Assembly (NCBI RefSeq): GCF_003014695.1
Contig: NZ_PYAS01000004.1
Span: forward strand, 124,001 to 188,000
DNA from: Dyadobacter jiangsuensis
GTDB lineage: Bacteria > Bacteroidota > Bacteroidia > Cytophagales > Spirosomataceae
DNA length: 64,000 nucleotides
Direction: 5' to 3'
In this document: positions 60,961-64,000 of the stretch, one piece after another
How positions within the stretch are numbered: the first letter of the stretch is position 1
How the letters are laid out: every line of letters begins with the position of its first letter
Translations under genes and position numbers: made by a program
Notes under the pieces: generated by a model
What the model saw: the letters and a program-made list of their open reading frames with translations, nothing else
Database searches by the model: none
Told to the model about the DNA's origin: nothing

Positions 60961-61067
60961 ATAGATCGAGGGTGTTGGAAAGTAATAGGAACGAAAATAG
61001 TAATCAATTGCTGATAAAACCAAATCAAAAAACACATAATTTGGTTTTCCAAAACAAATTCAACAGC

Positions 61068-61733
61068 ATGGATGTAAAAATTGAGCAGTCGTGGAAAGAG
61101 CGGCTCGCCCCCGAGTTTGAGAAGCCCTATTTCGCCTCGCTCACGGCTTTTGTCAGGGAAGAATACCAGACCAAACAGATATTTCCGCCTGCCAAGCAGA
61201 TATTCAACGCATTCAATTATTGCAGCTTCGACGAGTGCAAAGTGGTGATACTCGGCCAGGATCCATATCATGGGTTAGGTCAGGCACACGGCCTTTGCTT
61301 TTCAGTAAACGACGGTGTGCGGATGCCGCCTTCACTGATCAACATCTTCAAGGAAATCCAGCAAGACCTGGGTAAGCCGTTCCCGCAATCGGGTAATCTC
61401 GAACGTTGGGCCAAGCAAGGTGTGCTCCTATTAAATGCCACGTTAACCGTGCAGGCCGCATCTGCGGGATCGCACCAGGGAAAAGGGTGGGAGCGCTTTA
61501 CCGATGCCGTGATCAAATGCATTTCCGACGAAAAGAGCAATGTCGTGTTCATGCTTTGGGGCAGGTACGCACAGGAGAAAGGGGCGGTGATCGATGCTTC
61601 GAGACATTATGTGCTGAAAGCCAAGCACCCATCCCCCATGTCGGCCAATGGCGGCGGCTGGTTCGGTACAAAGCATTTCAGCAAGGCCAACCAATACCTG
61701 GAAAGCAAAGGCCTCGACCCGATCAACTGGTAA
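61068..61733 (+). CDS. ung: Uracil-DNA glycosylase (family 1)
   Basis: 221 residues from the ATG of MDVKIEQSWKERLAPEF; an in-frame ATG 32 codons upstream would add an unrelated stretch. Catalytic D65 in ILGQDPYHG (water-activating loop), the Asn of LLLNATLTV and H187 in KHPSPMSA are all present. It removes uracil from DNA as the first step of base excision repair. It ends at a strong bidirectional terminator. Confidence 0.96.
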   Translation: MDVKIEQSWKERLAPEFEKPYFASLTAFVREEYQTKQIFPPAKQIFNAFNYCSFDECKVVILGQDPYHGLGQAHGLCFSVNDGVRMPPSLINIFKEIQQDLGKPFPQSGNLERWAKQGVLLLNATLTVQAASAGSHQGKGWERFTDAVIKCISDEKSNVVFMLWGRYAQEKGAVIDASRHYVLKAKHPSPMSANGGGWFGTKHFSKANQYLESKGLDPINW

Positions 61734-61745
61734 CCGTGCAAATAA

Positions 61746-61774
61746 AAAGAGAGCCGGGATGCCCGGCTCTCTTT
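61746..61774. terminator. Bidirectional rho-independent terminator
   Basis: A perfect 13-bp stem (AAAGAGAGCCGGG with CCCGGCTCTCTTT) and a 3-base loop sit between the convergent ung and Dabb-family genes, with A/T at both ends. Confidence 0.88.
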
Positions 61775-61803
61775 AAAATTTTCACTCCTATTACTATTAT
61801 TAA

Positions 61804-62208
61804 TTACTTCTCGATGTTGGAATTCATCTCCAACACGTTGTCCCAGTGACCTTCGTTGGCCTTCACAAATGCCACTCTGTCGGCATTCAATGTGTATTCT
61901 TGGGCAGCTTCTTTGGTGCGGAAAGTCAGGTAGTGGATCACGTCAAACTGCTCTCCGTTATTATCCGATTTCTGCACATGTCCGGCCGAGTAGGCCACAA
62001 CATCTTTCACTGCTTTTTTCATCGTCGCAAAATCGCGCAGGTGTTTTTCAACTTCCTGAGGAGTGGTACCAGGTTTAAACTTGATACAAACCACTCGCTG
62101 AATTTCGGCCGGCTTGTGTGGCACATAAGCACCGTAAATAACCAGCATGAATACGCAAAGCGCGAAAATAGGGACTAAATATCCCAATGTTTTATTTCTA
62201 GTTCTCAT
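61804..62208 (-). CDS. Membrane-anchored Dabb-family (stress-response A/B barrel) protein
   Basis: 134 residues. One N-terminal membrane helix (LGYLVPIFALCVFMLVIYGA, about 8-28) precedes a Dabb domain: EIQRVVCIKFKPGTTPQEVE, VVAYSAGHVQ, IHYLTFRTKEAAQEYTLNAD. The fold forms dimeric alpha/beta barrels and is used by small stress-response proteins and monooxygenase-like enzymes. The anchor probably places the domain outside the inner membrane. Substrate or partner unknown. Confidence 0.85.
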   Translation of the reverse strand: MRTRNKTLGYLVPIFALCVFMLVIYGAYVPHKPAEIQRVVCIKFKPGTTPQEVEKHLRDFATMKKAVKDVVAYSAGHVQKSDNNGEQFDVIHYLTFRTKEAAQEYTLNADRVAFVKANEGHWDNVLEMNSNIEK

Positions 62209-62554
62209 TGTAGCAAATTCAATAAATGCAATTATCTATTTCTCTTGCTACAAAGGTAAAACATAAATCTATTATTGTATTATTTGGATATTAAATATAA
62301 ATAATTTTGAAAATTTAATAATTAAGAAAAGAAACAACCCCCGAAAATCTACTTTCCGAAATATTATTCTGAGGATAATTTTTTGTAAAATTTTCTAATA
62401 GCGCTGTCCCTCAGCTAGCTATCGGGGCCGTTTGGAAGTAAAAAATCGCCGTTTGGGAAAAACAAGTTTCAAAAAGGCCGGTTTCTGTTACCTTTTTTTG
62501 CAAATGACGTCTCAACAGGTGTAAAAACTATTAAAAACACCTTCCGAAGATTGT
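62209..62554. other. A+T-rich intergenic region without a gene
   Basis: No convincing frame. It contains the -7-like TACCTTTG for the Dabb gene (62251-62258, minus strand), a GCCGTTTGG repeat pair near 62427-62457, and a small hairpin (AGGTGT with ACACCT near 62516-62542) before the phospholipase-like gene. Confidence 0.45.
62251..62258 (-). promoter_or_regulatory. Possible -7 promoter element for the Dabb-family gene
   Basis: TACCTTTG on the minus strand fits TAnnTTTG, 43 bases before the ATG. No TTTG at -33 was found. Confidence 0.35.
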
Positions 62555-63589
62555 ATGGCGTCATTTATCCTTTCGCAGCGAAAAAAAACTGAAAAAAGTC
62601 GGGTTTTTTTCAAAAATGCGTTGAATTTCAGTCTGCTCGTGTTCTTTTTCCTCCCTCAAAGCGGCGTAAATGGTCATTGGGGCTTCTGGGCGCACAAGCG
62701 GATCAACCGTTTGGCGGTTTTCAGGTTACCGGCTGAAATGCAGGTATTCTACAAAAAGTACATCGATTACCTGTCCGAGAATGCGGTTAATGCCGACAAG
62801 CGGCGGTATGCTGTGGAAGGAGAAGCCGAGCGGCATTTTATCGACCTGGATGTTTACGGCGAAAGCGCACTAGCTGTTCTTCCCAAACATTGGAAGGCCG
62901 CCGTACAGAAAATGGGTGAGGACAGCCTGCGTAAACATGGTATTGTGCCGTGGTATGTACAGACTGCCGCTTCCCAGCTCACGGCCGCATTAAGGGAAAA
63001 GAATACGGCACGTATTCTACGTATTTCGGCGGACATCGGGCATTACATCGCCGACGCGCACGTGCCGCTGCACACCACGCGTAATTACAATGGACAGCTT
63101 ACCGGGCAGGACGGCATTCACGGTTTCTGGGAGTCGCGGCTGCCTGAGTTGTTTGCAGAAGGCTATGATCTGTAGCTGGGGCCCGTGGTTTACCGAGAGG
63201 ATATCGCTGGGGATATTTGGAAGGCCGTTGAAGATTCGCATGCGGCCATGGATTCGGTACTGTTGTTTGAAAAGCACTTGACGGAAGGATTCAAGGCCGA
63301 TAAAAAGTACGGTTTTGAGCTGCGCAACAATGTGCTTACCCGAATGCATTCACGCGAATTTTCCGAAAAATATCACCGGATGCTGACCGGACAAGTGGAG
63401 CGAAGGATGCGTGCATCCGTGCAAATGGTGAGTGATGTTTGGTACACGTGCTGGGTAAATGCCGGGCAGCCGGATCTGAGCGTGCTGGCAGACGTTGAGC
63501 CTGGTCAACCGCAGCAAAATACGGAAGTCGCCGAACCACAGACCTGGTTACAGCGGCTCCTGAACGTGAGGCCGGAGGCGGATAACTAG
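62555..63589 (+). pseudogene. Zinc-dependent phospholipase C/S1-P1 nuclease-like gene interrupted by an in-frame amber codon
   Basis: Reading frame 62555-63589 is continuous except for TAG at 63173-63175 (codon 207). The part before it carries the N-terminal membrane/signal segment, HWGFWAHKRINRLAVFRLPA and the metal-binding-type SADIGHYIADAHVPLHTT. After the stop, homologous-looking sequence continues at once in the same frame (GPVVYREDIAGDIWKAVEDS, SVQMVSDVWYTCWVNAGQP). An intact relative would have a coding residue there. A nonsense mutation, a sequencing error or stop readthrough could explain it. Confidence 0.8.
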
Positions 63590-63629
63590 CAGGCCGTATT
63601 GGATCGGGCTAATCGATGTTTCCAGAGCA

Positions 63630-64000
63630 TTAACTGGAATGATTGGTGATCAGTACCTTGGCCGTCACGAGCATTTGCCCTACATGGCGCTGCGTGTGCT
63701 CGGCTGCGTGAAACAGCAATCCCAAATGCGTGGAAGGTACCATAGCGCGACCGACATACCGGATTTCAGTCAACGTATCGGGATTAGTTTCTCGGAGTTG
63801 CTTCAATGCTCTTTCGAGTTGGCTGCTGAACTGATCCAGTAAATGATTGTACGTGCAATCCTCCATCGGTTCTTGCCCCTCGGTTTTCAGAAACACCATT
63901 TGGCTTTCACTCAGCGATTCCTCGCGTGCGTAAGTGAACAGGCGGTCGAGCACACCTGCGAGGTGTTGCAAATGGAAGCCTACCGATGCCACGTTGGCTG
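63630..64000 (-). CDS. DinB-family protein, N-terminus cut off
   Basis: The frame runs off the right edge; about 122 residues of the C-terminal part are visible. It shows a four-helix-bundle DinB pattern: SVGFHLQHLAGVLDRLFTYA near the start (with the first metal-binding His), and HLGLLFHAAEHTQRHVGQML near the end, carrying the last two histidines. DinB proteins bind a metal ion and are often thiol-dependent transferases or hydrolases, or of unknown role. Confidence 0.82.
   Translation of the reverse strand, partial: ANVASVGFHLQHLAGVLDRLFTYAREESLSESQMVFLKTEGQEPMEDCTYNHLLDQFSSQLERALKQLRETNPDTLTEIRYVGRAMVPSTHLGLLFHAAEHTQRHVGQMLVTAKVLITNHSS

Noticed and set aside
1..64000. tRNA, rRNA, insertion sequence, prophage or CRISPR array
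   Set aside because: No cloverleaf-like gene, transposase, integrase, phage gene or regularly spaced repeat set was found by reading; a dedicated scan (tRNAscan, repeat finder) would settle it.

Overview
The window looks like chromosomal DNA of a Bacteroidota bacterium of the order Cytophagales, probably Dyadobacter or a close relative. That placement is inferred from four things: type IX secretion (T9SS) sorting domains, promoters of the TTTG-N19-TAnnTTTG type, the lack of clear Shine-Dalgarno sequences, and familiar gene sets such as GH43, a YfbK-like vWA protein, the HipA-like/DUF3037 pair and DUF4202. G+C is roughly half by eye. No rRNA, tRNA, insertion sequence or CRISPR array was found.

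Layout. 1-23 kb is mixed housekeeping and accessory: a cut-off secreted protein, a LysR regulator, a large secreted dehydrogenase-like/HEAT/cytochrome c protein, two HEAT proteins, an AraC regulator facing an MDR oxidoreductase, and two secreted proteins facing a membrane-tethered DNA-binding sensor. After these come a three-gene operon of secreted proteins behind a consensus promoter, a HipA-like kinase with DUF3037, a LytTR gene remnant, a lone receiver, a lipoprotein, a DUF4202 protein, and a vWA protein facing an ECF sigma/anti-sigma pair.

23.2-50.4 kb is a large surface-polysaccharide region. It holds a lone receiver, a priming sugar transferase with a degenerate receiver domain, an acetyltransferase, a short TolC-like protein, a chain-length/tyrosine-kinase-like protein, an O-antigen ligase/polymerase-type protein, two Wzx-type flippases, about ten glycosyltransferases (GT2, GT4, GT11 and GT14 types) and an acyltransferase. 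Regulators lie inside it: a CHASE3-type/PAS hybrid kinase with receiver and Hpt, and a partner-switching set (receiver-PP2C phosphatase, STAS protein, GHKL ATPase) joined to the acyltransferase. A lone Hpt protein follows at 50.4-50.8 kb. The likely overall job is assembly and export of one or two capsular or exopolysaccharides under phosphorelay and partner-switching control; the wiring is inference.

50.9-64 kb carries an Mla-type lipid transport operon (MlaD, MlaF, MlaE, EcsC family), a T9SS-exported SGNH esterase with a GH43 glycosidase, two DUF2157-like membrane proteins, a methyltransferase, apaG facing ung, a Dabb-family protein, a zinc phospholipase/nuclease-like gene broken by an in-frame amber codon, and a cut-off DinB-family gene.

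Most notable: the receiver-like/sugar-transferase fusion with a four-cysteine insert, a 48-residue membrane protein inside the polysaccharide operon, helically phased direct repeats upstream of a transmembrane DNA-binding sensor, a perfect 12-bp palindrome between the vWA and sigma-factor genes, and the amber-interrupted phospholipase-like gene.
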